Assembly (NCBI GenBank): GCA_013390605.1
Contig: JACAUB010000001.1
Span: 4,735,041-4,799,040, forward strand
DNA from: Bacteroidota bacterium
GTDB taxonomy: Bacteria; Bacteroidota; Bacteroidia; Bacteroidales; Cfx3-03
Reading direction: 5' to 3'
Length of the DNA: 64,000 bases
Shown: positions 8,722 to 17,327 of the stretch, in pieces
Layout of the letters: the number at the start of each line of letters is the position of its first letter
How positions within the stretch are numbered: the first letter of the stretch is position 1
Notes under the pieces: model-generated
Told to the model about the DNA's origin: nothing
What the model saw: only the letters and a program-made list of their open reading frames with translations
Databases searched by the model: none
Made by a program: the position numbers and the translations under genes

Positions 8722-9723
8722 ATGAAAAAAGTTATTTTAAAATTTCTGTTGTTTACAGCACCATTAATCATACTAATTAGTCTTTTTTTAATCTTTGATC
8801 CTTTTAGAATAATTTATAAATATAGAGATTATTCCGAAAATCATTACGTACCTCTAAATACAGATTTTGTTTCATCTGAAGTATATTTAAAGAAAAGAGA
8901 TAAATATAAATATGATTCTTTTATATTTGGAAGTTCCAGAACTATTGCCTATAAAACGAATTCCTGGAAACATTTTCTGCCGAATTCGGCAAATCCTTTT
9001 GTCTTTAATGCTTCTTGTGAATCTATTTTTGGAATTTACACTAAAATAGTGTATTTAGATAAAATAGGCACCGATATTAATAACTGTTTAATACTAATAT
9101 GCCCTGATTGTACTTTTGATTATGAGTCAGATTCTCAAGGTCATTTATTTATTAAACATCCAACAATAGCCGGTACTTCATGGTTTAATTTTTATAAGGT
9201 TTTTATTAAAGATTACTTTGACTTTGGATTTTTAGAAAATTATTTTCATTTTTTAATAACTCGAAAATATATTCCTGAGATGAATGGATATATTGACTGT
9301 AGTAAAATAAAATACGATACAGTGACCAACGATGTAAGATTAATAGATCAAGATAATGAGATTAAAAGAAATCCGAATAAATATTATAAAGAAAGAGCTA
9401 AAATATTTTATGATAGAGACTCTATTATCCTTCCTGCTAAAATTCAAATTTCAAAAAAGCAAATTGCAATGCTTAATGAAATGAAATTAATATTTAAAAA
9501 GCATCATACAGATTATAAAATAATAATAAGCCCGCTATATAGTCAGATAAGTTTAAACAAAAAAGATTTGTTGACTTTACAAAACATATTTGGAAAAGAT
9601 TCAGTATTTAATTTTTCAGGTAAGAACTCATTTACATCCAAAAAAGAAAATTATTTTGAATCATCTCACTATAGGCCAATTTTAGGAGATACTTTAATGA
9701 GTATTGTATACAAAAAGCAATAG
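8722..9723 (+). CDS. SGNH-hydrolase-like protein paired with the second MBOAT acyltransferase
   Basis: This 333-residue protein has an N-terminal membrane segment (about residues 6-25) and a large AT-rich-coded exported domain. A motif FIFGSSRTIAY (G70-S-S-R73) corresponds to SGNH block I. Near the C-terminus there is ESSHYRP (E313, H316) where a D-x-x-H would be expected, so the Asp is replaced or shifted. It starts 2 bp after the second MBOAT gene. Sequence similarity to the first partner (6127-7071) is weak although the acyltransferases are close paralogues. The role as an acyl-transfer partner is inferred from position and motif. Confidence 0.62.
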   Translation: MKKVILKFLLFTAPLIILISLFLIFDPFRIIYKYRDYSENHYVPLNTDFVSSEVYLKKRDKYKYDSFIFGSSRTIAYKTNSWKHFLPNSANPFVFNASCESIFGIYTKIVYLDKIGTDINNCLILICPDCTFDYESDSQGHLFIKHPTIAGTSWFNFYKVFIKDYFDFGFLENYFHFLITRKYIPEMNGYIDCSKIKYDTVTNDVRLIDQDNEIKRNPNKYYKERAKIFYDRDSIILPAKIQISKKQIAMLNEMKLIFKKHHTDYKIIISPLYSQISLNKKDLLTLQNIFGKDSVFNFSGKNSFTSKKENYFESSHYRPILGDTLMSIVYKKQ

Positions 9724-9732
9724 GATCTCATA

Positions 9733-9755
9733 ATTTGTAATCGGTAATTACAAAT
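9733..9755. other. Hairpin downstream of the second acyltransferase pair
   Basis: A perfect 9-bp inverted repeat (ATTTGTAAT / ATTACAAAT) with loop CGGTA lies 9 bp after a stop codon. It could end transcription, but no T-run follows. Confidence 0.4.
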
Positions 9756-9868
9756 GCACAACTTTTAGCAACTAGGAACGTTGAGAAATACAACAACCTT
9801 TAAGCACTCGGGCCGTTACATATTGTAGTGCGTATTTTTACGCAATACTTTTGATATTATAACCATAA

Positions 9869-10090
9869 AGTCATCATTCCAAACTATCTGTAGCAGGAAC
9901 ACCAAAACAAGAAACAAGAACACCGAAACATTTTGTTTCAGTTTATAGAAGAGTAGAAACAAAATGGAGAAATCATGATGAAATAAACGCAATATATTTA
10001 AAATATAAATGCGTATACTGTGATTATTTTACCGAAAGCGGAAATGGGCAAAGAGATTTTCATGAAATGTCGCGTCTATTCTGCTATTGA
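9869..10090 (+). pseudogene. Possible gene remnant with a CxxC motif
   Basis: This open frame of 73 codons runs between two stops and has no usable start codon before its last few residues. It reads KHFVSVYRRVETKW, then KYKCVYCDYF and HEMSRLFCY, a plausible zinc-binding tail. It sits in the 457-bp gap between the acyltransferase cluster and the tRNA gene. The lack of a start suggests the 3' end of a decayed gene. I do not recognise the family, and chance openness in AT-rich DNA is possible. Confidence 0.2.
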
Positions 10091-10102
10091 TCATTATTAA
10101 CG

Positions 10103-10139
10103 AAAAAAGCATACAATTTCAACAATTGTATGCTTTTTT
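10103..10139. terminator. Strong hairpin terminator, probably bidirectional
   Basis: A perfect 16-bp inverted repeat (AAAAAAGCATACAATT / AATTGTATGCTTTTTT) with a 5-nt loop. Read on the minus strand it lies about 40 bp downstream of tRNA-Phe; on the plus strand it follows the remnant at 9869-10090. The T-run and A-run suit both directions. Confidence 0.8.
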
Positions 10140-10180
10140 GTATGTAATTCTTGTAAAGCTTTGATTATATGGCTTTGATG

Positions 10181-10253
10181 TGGTACCACCAGGAATCGAA
10201 CCGGGGACACAAGGATTTTCAGTCCTTTGCTCTACCAACTGAGCTATGGTACC
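10181..10253 (-). tRNA. tRNA-Phe (GAA)
   Basis: A 73-nt cloverleaf on the minus strand. The acceptor stem GGTACCA pairs with TGGTACC, the discriminator is A, the D-loop reads AGCTCAGTTGGTAGAGC, the anticodon loop is CTGAAAA (anticodon GAA) and the T-loop GGTTCGATTCC is standard. CCA is not encoded. An open frame starting at 10246 on the plus strand overlaps this gene and is not a real extension of coaX. Confidence 0.95.
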
Positions 10254-10337
10254 GTTTGTTATGGTGATGCAAAAGTACAGGTTTTTTTTGATTTTCAAAA
10301 AAAATCAGACAAATATTTTTTTAAATGGCAGTTTCAG

Positions 10338-10345
10338 TAATTTTG
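10338..10345 (+). promoter_or_regulatory. Putative -7 element (TAATTTTG) for coaX
   Basis: TAATTTTG matches TAnnTTTG, 47 bp upstream of the chosen coaX ATG. It supports the downstream start over the longer frame that overlaps the tRNA gene. Confidence 0.5.
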
Positions 10346-10392
10346 TAGACTGTTTTACGTTGAAAATAAACGGGGTAATAATAAATTTATTT

Positions 10393-11130
10393 ATGCGGCT
10401 TATTATTGATATCGGAAATACGTTGGCTAAAGTAGCGTTGTTTGAAGAGTCAACGCTGATAGAACAAATCTACTTACCCCAATTAACAGTGGAGGCACTT
10501 CAACTATTTCTCAAAGATAAGCCTAAACCCGAATCTGCCATTCTTTCATCCGTACGGCAAGATGATAAAGACTTAATCGAATATCTTTCTCAAAATTATC
10601 TTTTTCTATTATTATCGTCCGAAACCTCATTACCCATAAAAAACAGATATGCCACCCCTTCTTCTCTTGGTTTAGATCGATTAGCTGCTGCTGTGGCTGC
10701 TGCATCATTGTTCCCTGATAGAAATGTACTAATCGTTTCAGTAGGTACAGCCATCACGTATGATCTAGTTACAGCACAAGGAGAATATATGGGTGGAGCC
10801 ATTGCTCCCGGATTATCTATGCGGTTAAAAGCATTGAATCATTTTACTGAAAAATTACCACTGGTGATGTTATCCGAAGAGGTTCAACTTATTGGTACCA
10901 CAACAGAAGAGAGTATCCTATCAGGTGTTTTGATAGCGACCAGAGCCGAAATTGATGGAATGATTGATAATTTTAACAAACATTATGACCAACTGGACAT
11001 TATTTTGAGTGGTGGCGACGTTAAATACTTTGATAAAAGTTTAAAAAATAGCATCTTTGCAATCCCAAACATTGTAATCTCAGGTTTGAATCAACTATTA
11101 GCATATAACTTTGGAAAGAAAAAACTTTAG
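10393..11130 (+). CDS. coaX: Type III pantothenate kinase
   Basis: This enzyme phosphorylates pantothenate, the first step of coenzyme A synthesis, and is of the CoaX (ASKHA-fold) type. The 245-residue protein starts MRLIIDIGNTLAKVALF, giving the phosphate-1 motif DIGNT. Further motifs are SLGLDRLAA, VGTAITYDLV and GGAIAPGLSMRLKAL, then LSGGDVKYF near the end. The frame is open upstream to 10246, but that extension overlaps tRNA-Phe and lacks family sequence, so the ATG at 10393 is used. The last 20 bases overlap the next gene, suggesting cotranscription. Confidence 0.93.
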   Translation: MRLIIDIGNTLAKVALFEESTLIEQIYLPQLTVEALQLFLKDKPKPESAILSSVRQDDKDLIEYLSQNYLFLLLSSETSLPIKNRYATPSSLGLDRLAAAVAAASLFPDRNVLIVSVGTAITYDLVTAQGEYMGGAIAPGLSMRLKALNHFTEKLPLVMLSEEVQLIGTTTEESILSGVLIATRAEIDGMIDNFNKHYDQLDIILSGGDVKYFDKSLKNSIFAIPNIVISGLNQLLAYNFGKKKL

Positions 11131-12418
11131 GCAAATATTCGCCACAGCAATTATTTTAACCTTCTCATTCAGTGTATTTGCACAAGTGAGAATAGGTTCT
11201 CCCTATTCACGTTATGGAGTTGGTGACTTGAGTAATATTAATGCACCCGTTTTCATGTCATTAGGAGGTAGTGCAATTGGTATGCGCTCTTCCTCTTTTG
11301 TTAATCCATGGAATCCTGCTTCATATACTGCTTTCGATTCTACCTCTTTTATTTTTGAAGGTGGTGTATATTCACAGTCGTTAGCACTGAAGACTGTAAA
11401 CACTTCGCAGAATTCGGGTTATAGTTCTATTGGAACATTACTTTTTGGTTTCCCGGTTACCCAAAGACTGAAGGCAAGTTTTGGATTGATGCCATACAGT
11501 AGCGTAGGTTATAATATTGGCGAAAGTAGCTCATTGGTGGTATCATCAGATAGTTCAACCCGTGTTAAGAACGTTTATGCAGGTGATGGTGGTATCAATA
11601 AAGTATACTTTGGTTTAGGTTATCAATTAAGTAAAAATCTTTCTATTGGTGTAAACGCCGATTTTCTTTTTGGTACGATAAATAGAAATAGTACATCAAA
11701 TCTTCTTGACGATACTTATGCTATGAGCTATAGACAAAACACCGCTATCAGGGTGCACGACTTTAGCTATAATTTCGGTATGCAATATACCACCAAGATT
11801 GGAACCGATAAACGTTTTACATTAGGTGCTGTTTACACTCCTGCTATTGATCTTAAAGCAAATCACGATACGCTGAATGCCTTGGTTAGTCCAACTAATT
11901 CAGACCTTATTTTCTATACTGTTAATCAATCGTCTGATGTAAAAGGAAAAATACACATTCCTCAAGCTTTTGGAGGTGGTTTCTCTTTTGAAAAAGAGGC
12001 TAAATTTTTAATAGCCGGTGACGTATATTATCAGAATTGGGAAAAATTTAAGATTTTCGATCAGACTGATTCTCTAAAAAATAGTCTTAAAGCCTCTTTA
12101 GGTTTGCAATTTATTCCTAATGGAAATGATTATAACCATTATTATAAAAGAATTCGCTTTAGAATGGGCTTAAACTACCACCAATCCTACCTTCAGCTAA
12201 ATAATCAGCAGATTAACGATTTCGGTGTCAGCTTTGGTCTGGGATTACCATTGAAAAAAGGTCAATCAGAATTGAGCTCAAAGTCGTGTGTTAATCTTGG
12301 TGTAGAATTTGGACGAAGAGGTACTACCGATTTTAGCCTGATTAAAGAAAATTATGTTCGTTTTACCGTGAGCCTATCGCTCTATGATTCTTGGTTCAGG
12401 AAACTTAAATTTTATTAG
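11111..12418 (+). CDS. Outer-membrane beta-barrel protein of unknown function
   Basis: This 435-residue exported protein starts at a TTG inside the end of coaX. A signal peptide covers about residues 1-24 and ends SFSVFAQ. The mature part has the pattern of a transmembrane beta-barrel, with alternating strands, many Gly/Tyr/Ser residues, a YSRYGVGDLSN start and an aromatic C-terminal strand ending KLKFY. It resembles the FadL/PorV-like outer-membrane proteins of Bacteroidota. In this order (coaX, barrel, lptC, ppiD) it is a familiar neighbour of envelope-biogenesis genes. The transported ligand, if any, is unknown. Confidence 0.7.
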   Translation: MERKNFRQIFATAIILTFSFSVFAQVRIGSPYSRYGVGDLSNINAPVFMSLGGSAIGMRSSSFVNPWNPASYTAFDSTSFIFEGGVYSQSLALKTVNTSQNSGYSSIGTLLFGFPVTQRLKASFGLMPYSSVGYNIGESSSLVVSSDSSTRVKNVYAGDGGINKVYFGLGYQLSKNLSIGVNADFLFGTINRNSTSNLLDDTYAMSYRQNTAIRVHDFSYNFGMQYTTKIGTDKRFTLGAVYTPAIDLKANHDTLNALVSPTNSDLIFYTVNQSSDVKGKIHIPQAFGGGFSFEKEAKFLIAGDVYYQNWEKFKIFDQTDSLKNSLKASLGLQFIPNGNDYNHYYKRIRFRMGLNYHQSYLQLNNQQINDFGVSFGLGLPLKKGQSELSSKSCVNLGVEFGRRGTTDFSLIKENYVRFTVSLSLYDSWFRKLKFY

Positions 12419-12449
12419 AAACCATTTTATTTCTTGGAGTAGAGTTAAT

Positions 12450-12638
12450 ATGAAGATCTCTTTGGGTCTATTGATTTCTTTCGTATTATCTCTATTCCTG
12501 ATTAATACATCAGTCTTTATTCAAGAATTTTCCTCAAGATATCGTTGTGATAGTGTAAAATATATAATATGCCTTTTTCTATTTTGGGCCTTTTACAAGG
12601 AGAATTACTTCGAAAATGTTTTACAAGTCGCCTGCTAA
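12450..12638 (+). CDS. Short hydrophobic ORF between the barrel gene and lptC
   Basis: A 62-codon frame starting MKISLGLLISFVLSLFLINT and ending 12 bp before lptC. The first 25 residues look like a signal peptide or membrane anchor; the rest is not recognisable. In related Bacteroidales, as far as I recall, a TPR-protein gene with a signal peptide occupies this position, so this could be a decayed leftover. It could also be non-coding: it fills a 232-bp gap and its composition is AT-rich. Confidence 0.25.
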   Translation: MKISLGLLISFVLSLFLINTSVFIQEFSSRYRCDSVKYIICLFLFWAFYKENYFENVLQVAC

Positions 12639-12650
12639 TATAATTCAGCC

Positions 12651-13220
12651 ATGAAGAAATTAATAACATTACATCATTTGTTGTGTATTTCGCTATTATC
12701 GCTGATAAGCGTACTACTTTTTAGTTGTAAAAATGATGTTAAGGAGGTAGCAAAGGTTACAAAGGTCGACTCACTTCCTGCACAATCGGCTCAAAAAATA
12801 AGGGTTGATTATTCTGAAAATGGGAAACTAGTCTATACTCTGGTGAGTCCTATAATTAAAAAATTCATTGTTCCTCAAGAGGTTACAGAGTTTCCGAAAG
12901 GCTTTAACCTGATATTCTATGATACCTTGCGTAATCAAAAGGGGACTGGTCGCGCCAATTATGGTATTAGTCATGATAATACCGGAATTGTAGAATTAAT
13001 CGGAAATGTTGTTCTGGTTAACAATGAAAAGAAAATGAGGATTGAGACTGAAAAAATGATCTGGAATAAAAATCAAAAAACCGTTGCAGGCGATAGAGCT
13101 GTAAGGGTGTATCTACCGGATAGGATGGTTTATGGCACCGGATTTAATGCTTCCGAAGATCTTTCCAAGTGGTCACTTGTTCATCCGGGAGGATCATTTT
13201 TGATAGATGAGTCTCGTTAA
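12651..13220 (+). CDS. lptC: LPS export protein LptC-like lipoprotein
   Basis: This 189-residue lipoprotein has a lipobox-like LLFSC around residue 26 after a hydrophobic signal. The rest fits LptC/OstA-type repeats: RVDYSENGKLVYTLVSPIIKKF, YGISHDNTGIVELIGNVVLVN and MIWNKNQKTVAGDRAVRVY. LptC bridges the inner-membrane LptBFG exporter and periplasmic LptA in moving lipopolysaccharide outward. Its position after an outer-membrane protein gene and before the SurA/PpiD-type chaperone supports an envelope-assembly role. Family assignment is good; precise partners are inferred. Confidence 0.82.
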   Translation: MKKLITLHHLLCISLLSLISVLLFSCKNDVKEVAKVTKVDSLPAQSAQKIRVDYSENGKLVYTLVSPIIKKFIVPQEVTEFPKGFNLIFYDTLRNQKGTGRANYGISHDNTGIVELIGNVVLVNNEKKMRIETEKMIWNKNQKTVAGDRAVRVYLPDRMVYGTGFNASEDLSKWSLVHPGGSFLIDESR

Positions 13221-13255
13221 ACATAAATTTTATTTTTGTACTTTAACTTTTATTG

Positions 13256-13263
13256 TAAATTTG
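13256..13263 (+). promoter_or_regulatory. Putative -7 element (TAAATTTG) for the ppiD-like gene
   Basis: TAAATTTG lies 23 bp before the ATG at 13287, with a TTTG 17 bp upstream (13235-13238). It supports the downstream start over the longer frame beginning at 13236. Confidence 0.5.
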
Positions 13264-13286
13264 TCAATTCGTTAAAATATTTTAAA

Positions 13287-15395
13287 ATGGCAATTATAGG
13301 AAAAATTCAGAATCACTACAAACTGATTGTTGTTATAATCGGTATTGCTCTAGCTGCGTTTATTCTGGGCGACTTCTTGAAAAAGAATAAATCGACCAGT
13401 GCTTATGTAGGAGAAATTAATGGTGAAAAAATACGTGGAAACGTCTTTAATTCAAAAGTAGATGAAGCTACCGAGATGCGCAAGCAGATGACGGGTAGTG
13501 CCAATGTTACTTCGGCAGAAAGCTTTGGTATTCGTGAGTCGGTTTGGAATCAGATGGTTTCAGAGCTGATTATGCAAAAGCAATATGATAAACTGGGTCT
13601 GGACGTAAGTAAAGAAGAACTTGATGATATGGTTAGTGGAAAAAATCCACATCCTTACATTGTTCAAAACTTTACTGATCCGCGTACAGGTAAGTTCGAT
13701 CCCAAAATGGTTAAACAGTTTGTTGATAATCTGGATAAGGTTGAACCTGCCATGCGTCAACGTTATCAGATGATCATTAAATCGATCAAAGATTCTCGGA
13801 TGGCTGAAAAGTATCAAAACTTAATCGCCAGCGCTTATTATGTTCCTAAGGCTTTTGCTAAAAAAGAATACCTTTCCCGCAATGAGCATGTCAGTTTGAG
13901 TGCTGTTGCACTTCGTTATGAAACAGTTTCCGACAAGCAAGTTACTTTAACAGATGCTGATTACGAAAAATATTATAACGAAAATAAAAATCGTTTTGAA
14001 CAGGAAGCTTCACGCGATATAGACTATGTAGTTTATAATGTTAAACCTTCAGACGAAGACATGAAGGCTATCAATGCCGATGTTGCCCAGCTTTATTCTG
14101 AGTTCCAACAGTCAAAAGATGTTGCTAACTTTGTGAATACCCGTTCAGATGTTCGCTATGATAGTTCATGGGTGAAGAAAGGTGTACTTCCTGGTCGTCT
14201 GGATACACTTGCATTTAGTAGCACTCCTGGTACTTTCATCGCTCCATTTAGCGAAAAAGATTTGTATACTATGGCAAAGGTTGTTGATATGCAGACTCGT
14301 CCTGATTCTCTTAAAGCCAGTCATATTCTAATCTCTTTTCAGGGATCGGGTGCAGGTGGAAAGCGTACAAAAGAGGCTGCCAAGAAACTGGCTGATAGTT
14401 TACAAGGAGCCGTTAAGAAAAATATTAAGGCATTTGGAGAATTAGCTCAGAAATATTCTGACGACCCTTCTGCTAAAACAAATGGTGGCGATCTAAAATG
14501 GTTTCAGGATGGAAGCATGGTTCCTGCATTTAATAATGCATGTGTTCGTGGTTCTGTGGGTGACGTAGTTGTTGCTGAATCTCCTTATGGATATCATGTA
14601 ATCAACATCACTGGAAAAACTACACCGGTTAAGAAAGTAAGACTTGCTATCGTTGCTCGTAAGATCGAAGCCGGAAACGAAACTTTCCAGAGAATTTATA
14701 CTGATGCCAGCAGTTTCTCTTCAGAGAATCAGACCATGGACGCTTTTGAAAAAGCTGTTAAGAAAAAAGGTCTGAATAAACGTACCATGGAACGTGTTCG
14801 TCCTAATGAAGGCCAACTTCCAGGTATAGATAATGCTCGTGAAGTTATTCGCTGGGCTTATAATGAAAAGTCAGAGAGGGGCGCTGTATCTTCTGTATTC
14901 GATTGTAATGGTAAGTATGTTGTTGCTTGCTTGAAACAGATTCGTGAAAAGGGAATTGCACCACTCGAACAAATCAAAACTGATATCAAGCCTTTAGTAA
15001 TACGCGATAAGAAAGCGGAAATACTTTTGGCTAAAATGGAAAAAGTAGCTGGTTCTAAGAATCTGGTTCAGATGGCACAACAATTAGCTTCAAAGATTGA
15101 TACCATTCAGAATATTACTTTTGCATCACCCAATATACCATTTTACGGTCGTGAACCATATGTGGTAGGTACCGCATTTGGATTGAAGAAGGGTGAAATT
15201 TCGAAACCAATTAAAGGCGAAATGGCTGTTTATTTTATCAAAATTGATGAAGTATCTCCTGCTCCTGTTGTTAAAGATTACAACAATGAAAAAACTGTTG
15301 TTGCTAATTTCTTCCGTTCACGTGTTTATCGCGAGGTTTATCAGGCTATTCTTGATAAATCAAAAATTAAAGACAATAGGATTCTCTTTTATTAG
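13287..15395 (+). CDS. PpiD/SurA-type peptidylprolyl isomerase
   Basis: This 702-residue membrane-anchored periplasmic folding factor has an N-terminal transmembrane segment (IVVIIGIALAAFILGDF). It is followed by a SurA_N-type chaperone region (EINGEKIRGNVFNSKV and on) and one parvulin rotamase domain, about residues 340-440, with LKASHILISF, FGELAQKYSDDPSA, NGGDLKWFQDGSMVPAF and SPYGYHVINI. A second, degenerate rotamase-like region follows. The architecture is that of PpiD, which assists proteins leaving the Sec translocon. The frame is open to 13236, but the extra 17 residues lack sense and would precede the promoter-like TAAATTTG. A terminator follows. Confidence 0.88.
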   Translation: MAIIGKIQNHYKLIVVIIGIALAAFILGDFLKKNKSTSAYVGEINGEKIRGNVFNSKVDEATEMRKQMTGSANVTSAESFGIRESVWNQMVSELIMQKQYDKLGLDVSKEELDDMVSGKNPHPYIVQNFTDPRTGKFDPKMVKQFVDNLDKVEPAMRQRYQMIIKSIKDSRMAEKYQNLIASAYYVPKAFAKKEYLSRNEHVSLSAVALRYETVSDKQVTLTDADYEKYYNENKNRFEQEASRDIDYVVYNVKPSDEDMKAINADVAQLYSEFQQSKDVANFVNTRSDVRYDSSWVKKGVLPGRLDTLAFSSTPGTFIAPFSEKDLYTMAKVVDMQTRPDSLKASHILISFQGSGAGGKRTKEAAKKLADSLQGAVKKNIKAFGELAQKYSDDPSAKTNGGDLKWFQDGSMVPAFNNACVRGSVGDVVVAESPYGYHVINITGKTTPVKKVRLAIVARKIEAGNETFQRIYTDASSFSSENQTMDAFEKAVKKKGLNKRTMERVRPNEGQLPGIDNAREVIRWAYNEKSERGAVSSVFDCNGKYVVACLKQIREKGIAPLEQIKTDIKPLVIRDKKAEILLAKMEKVAGSKNLVQMAQQLASKIDTIQNITFASPNIPFYGREPYVVGTAFGLKKGEISKPIKGEMAVYFIKIDEVSPAPVVKDYNNEKTVVANFFRSRVYREVYQAILDKSKIKDNRILFY

Positions 15396-15419
15396 TACAA
15401 TTTTTTATCAGATTAAACG

Positions 15420-15440
15420 AGCCGCCTCTCAAGGGCGGCT
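15420..15440 (+). terminator. Rho-independent terminator after the ppiD-like gene
   Basis: AGCCGCC / GGCGGCT hairpin with a 7-nt loop followed by TTTTT, 25 bp after the stop codon. Confidence 0.88.
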
Positions 15441-16067
15441 TTTTTATGTCAAAGAATTATGCAAATGTGGAATAACAAAAGAAATGAATCTTCATCCCTT
15501 TCCGATATCTATTGTTCCATGAGCGGGAGAAGTATAATTTTGAAATAGGTTTTATTCTCTTGATAACTTCTGAGTATCATTCAAGTCCCACCTTGAAACA
15601 AATCCTAATTTAAATTAACTAACAATAGATCCTTCTCCGATATCGATTTTATAAAGATTGAAAATGTTTTCTTACCTGGAGTACCATAGGTAGAAAATAT
15701 TTTTGGGATAAAACTCTTTGTGTTGTAAAATATAATTAACAAAGAATCATTTAGCTGGTTGTGAAATGTGTTTACCAAAAGAACGTTAGCTGTCTGACTT
15801 AGCATGTCTTATTTGTTCTTCGTGTTTTTTCGAATTATTCCTCTATTATGTTGTGACTTCAACTCTATGTGATCTATCAATCTCTGATTTGATCTATTTT
15901 ACTATTTAGGGCGTTTTTACGGGCGTTTTATTGCGGATTGGGGTCTTTGTCTTGGTTGACGCAATAAATCTTCTGCTGCCTTTATAGGCGAGTTTTATCG
16001 ATGTCTGTTTTGATGAGAACGGACGCGAAAATAGATTTTAAACGAATTATAGAATTAAATCCGTTTC
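15441..16067. other. Intergenic region without a convincing gene
   Basis: About 630 bp lie between the ppiD terminator and the 3' end of rodA. A 66-codon minus-strand frame (15605-15805) contains NTKSFIPKIFSTYGTPGKK, faintly like a propeller-lipoprotein fragment, but it has no signal peptide and I do not call it. The part from 15900 is less AT-rich and has no open frame, repeat or RNA structure that I can support. Confidence 0.5.
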
Positions 16068-17327
16068 TTAAATAAGCTGTAGTCTATTTGAATCTTGCTT
16101 GATGAAGATGAATAGAAGAATAGTGAATGCCCATAATGAAGAACCACCATAGCTAAAGAAGGGTAAAGGGATTCCTATAACAGGTGCCAATCCGATGGTC
16201 ATCGCAATGTTTATAGCAAAATGCGAAAAGAGAATAGCCGCCACACAATATCCATATATTCGGGCAAAGGGCGATCGCTGTCGCTCCGCGACCTTTAATA
16301 TTCGGATAAACAGCAAAACAAAGAGTGCCATTAAAATCGAAGATCCTAAAAATCCCCATTCCTCTCCAACCGTGCAGAAGATAAAGTCGGTATCCTGAGC
16401 AGGGACAAATTTAAATTTCGTTTGTGTTCCTTTAAGAAAGCCTTTTCCAATAAAACCACCCGATCCGATAGCAATCTTTGATTGTGTAACGTTATATCCA
16501 GCTCCTTTCGGATCGTATTCTTTTCCCAGCAGTACGTTAATACGCGTTTTTTGGTGTTGTTCCAGAAAATGCTCGAAAGCATAATTGACGGTAAAGACAA
16601 AGGTTGCTGATATAAGGAAAAGACCAATTAAGGAAAAAATATTTTTCCTGTTTTTACGAATAAAGAATAACAGTATCAGTGCAATGATCAGCAAAATACC
16701 AATCATAATTAGATGACCAAAAATAAGGGTTAGGATAAAAAGTACAACTATTCCAAGTCCTAACATAAGGTAGTTGCCAGAAAGTCCCTCACGGTAAAGA
16801 ACAAGTAGAAATGAGCCATAAACCAAGGCCGAACCTGTTTCTTTTTGCAATCGGATAATGATGGCTGGTAAAAGAATGAGAAGGACAGGAAGAATTTTAT
16901 TATGTGTCTCTTTTACATTAAGGTTGAGTACACTAAGATATTTTGCCAACGCTAACGCAGTAGTTATTTTTGTAAATTCAGCAGGTTGAATTCTAAATAT
17001 CCCGAGAGATAGCCAAGACTTAGAGCCACCAACCTCAGTCCCTCCAAATATTACAAAGATCAAAACCAGCGTTCCTATAAAATAGAGGGGATATGCAAAT
17101 GTTGTAAATACTTTGGAATCGGTAAGTAATATCATGAAGGCCAATGCAAAAGATGTCAGAATCCAAATCATCTGCATTCCATATCGTTGCGATGTATCAA
17201 AAATGTAGAGATGCTGTTGATTTAAACCGGCTGAGTATATATTTATCCACCCGATTAAAATCAGGCCAATATAAAACCCTACTAATTGCCAGTCGATATT
17301 AGCGAATAAGTTCCTTTGGTCTCTCAT
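16068..17327 (-). CDS. rodA: Rod-shape SEDS peptidoglycan polymerase RodA
   Basis: This 419-residue polytopic inner-membrane protein of the SEDS family polymerises lipid II glycan strands for cell elongation together with PBP2. Multiple membrane spans are present. Family motifs are GGSKSWLSLGIFRIQPAEFTK, KIAIGSGGFIGKGFLKGTQ, FVPAQDTDFIFCTVGEEWGFLG and GLAPVIGIPLPFFSYGGSS near the end. It overlaps the mrdA 3' end by 29 bp, so the two are cotranscribed and translationally coupled. The partner genes mreBCD are not next to it. Confidence 0.96.
   Translation of the reverse strand: MRDQRNLFANIDWQLVGFYIGLILIGWINIYSAGLNQQHLYIFDTSQRYGMQMIWILTSFALAFMILLTDSKVFTTFAYPLYFIGTLVLIFVIFGGTEVGGSKSWLSLGIFRIQPAEFTKITTALALAKYLSVLNLNVKETHNKILPVLLILLPAIIIRLQKETGSALVYGSFLLVLYREGLSGNYLMLGLGIVVLFILTLIFGHLIMIGILLIIALILLFFIRKNRKNIFSLIGLFLISATFVFTVNYAFEHFLEQHQKTRINVLLGKEYDPKGAGYNVTQSKIAIGSGGFIGKGFLKGTQTKFKFVPAQDTDFIFCTVGEEWGFLGSSILMALFVLLFIRILKVAERQRSPFARIYGYCVAAILFSHFAINIAMTIGLAPVIGIPLPFFSYGGSSLWAFTILLFIFIKQDSNRLQLI

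Noticed and set aside
9829..9844. A regulatory RNA or riboswitch in the gap after the acyltransferase cluster
   Set aside because: Only short hairpins are visible and no riboswitch consensus can be recognised.
10246..10392. A longer coaX start at 10246
   Set aside because: It would overlap tRNA-Phe and lacks family sequence; the promoter-like TAATTTTG lies between it and the ATG at 10393.
15605..15805. A 66-codon minus-strand frame as a small lipoprotein
   Set aside because: No signal peptide, no ribosome site and only a faint propeller-like stretch; it could be chance.
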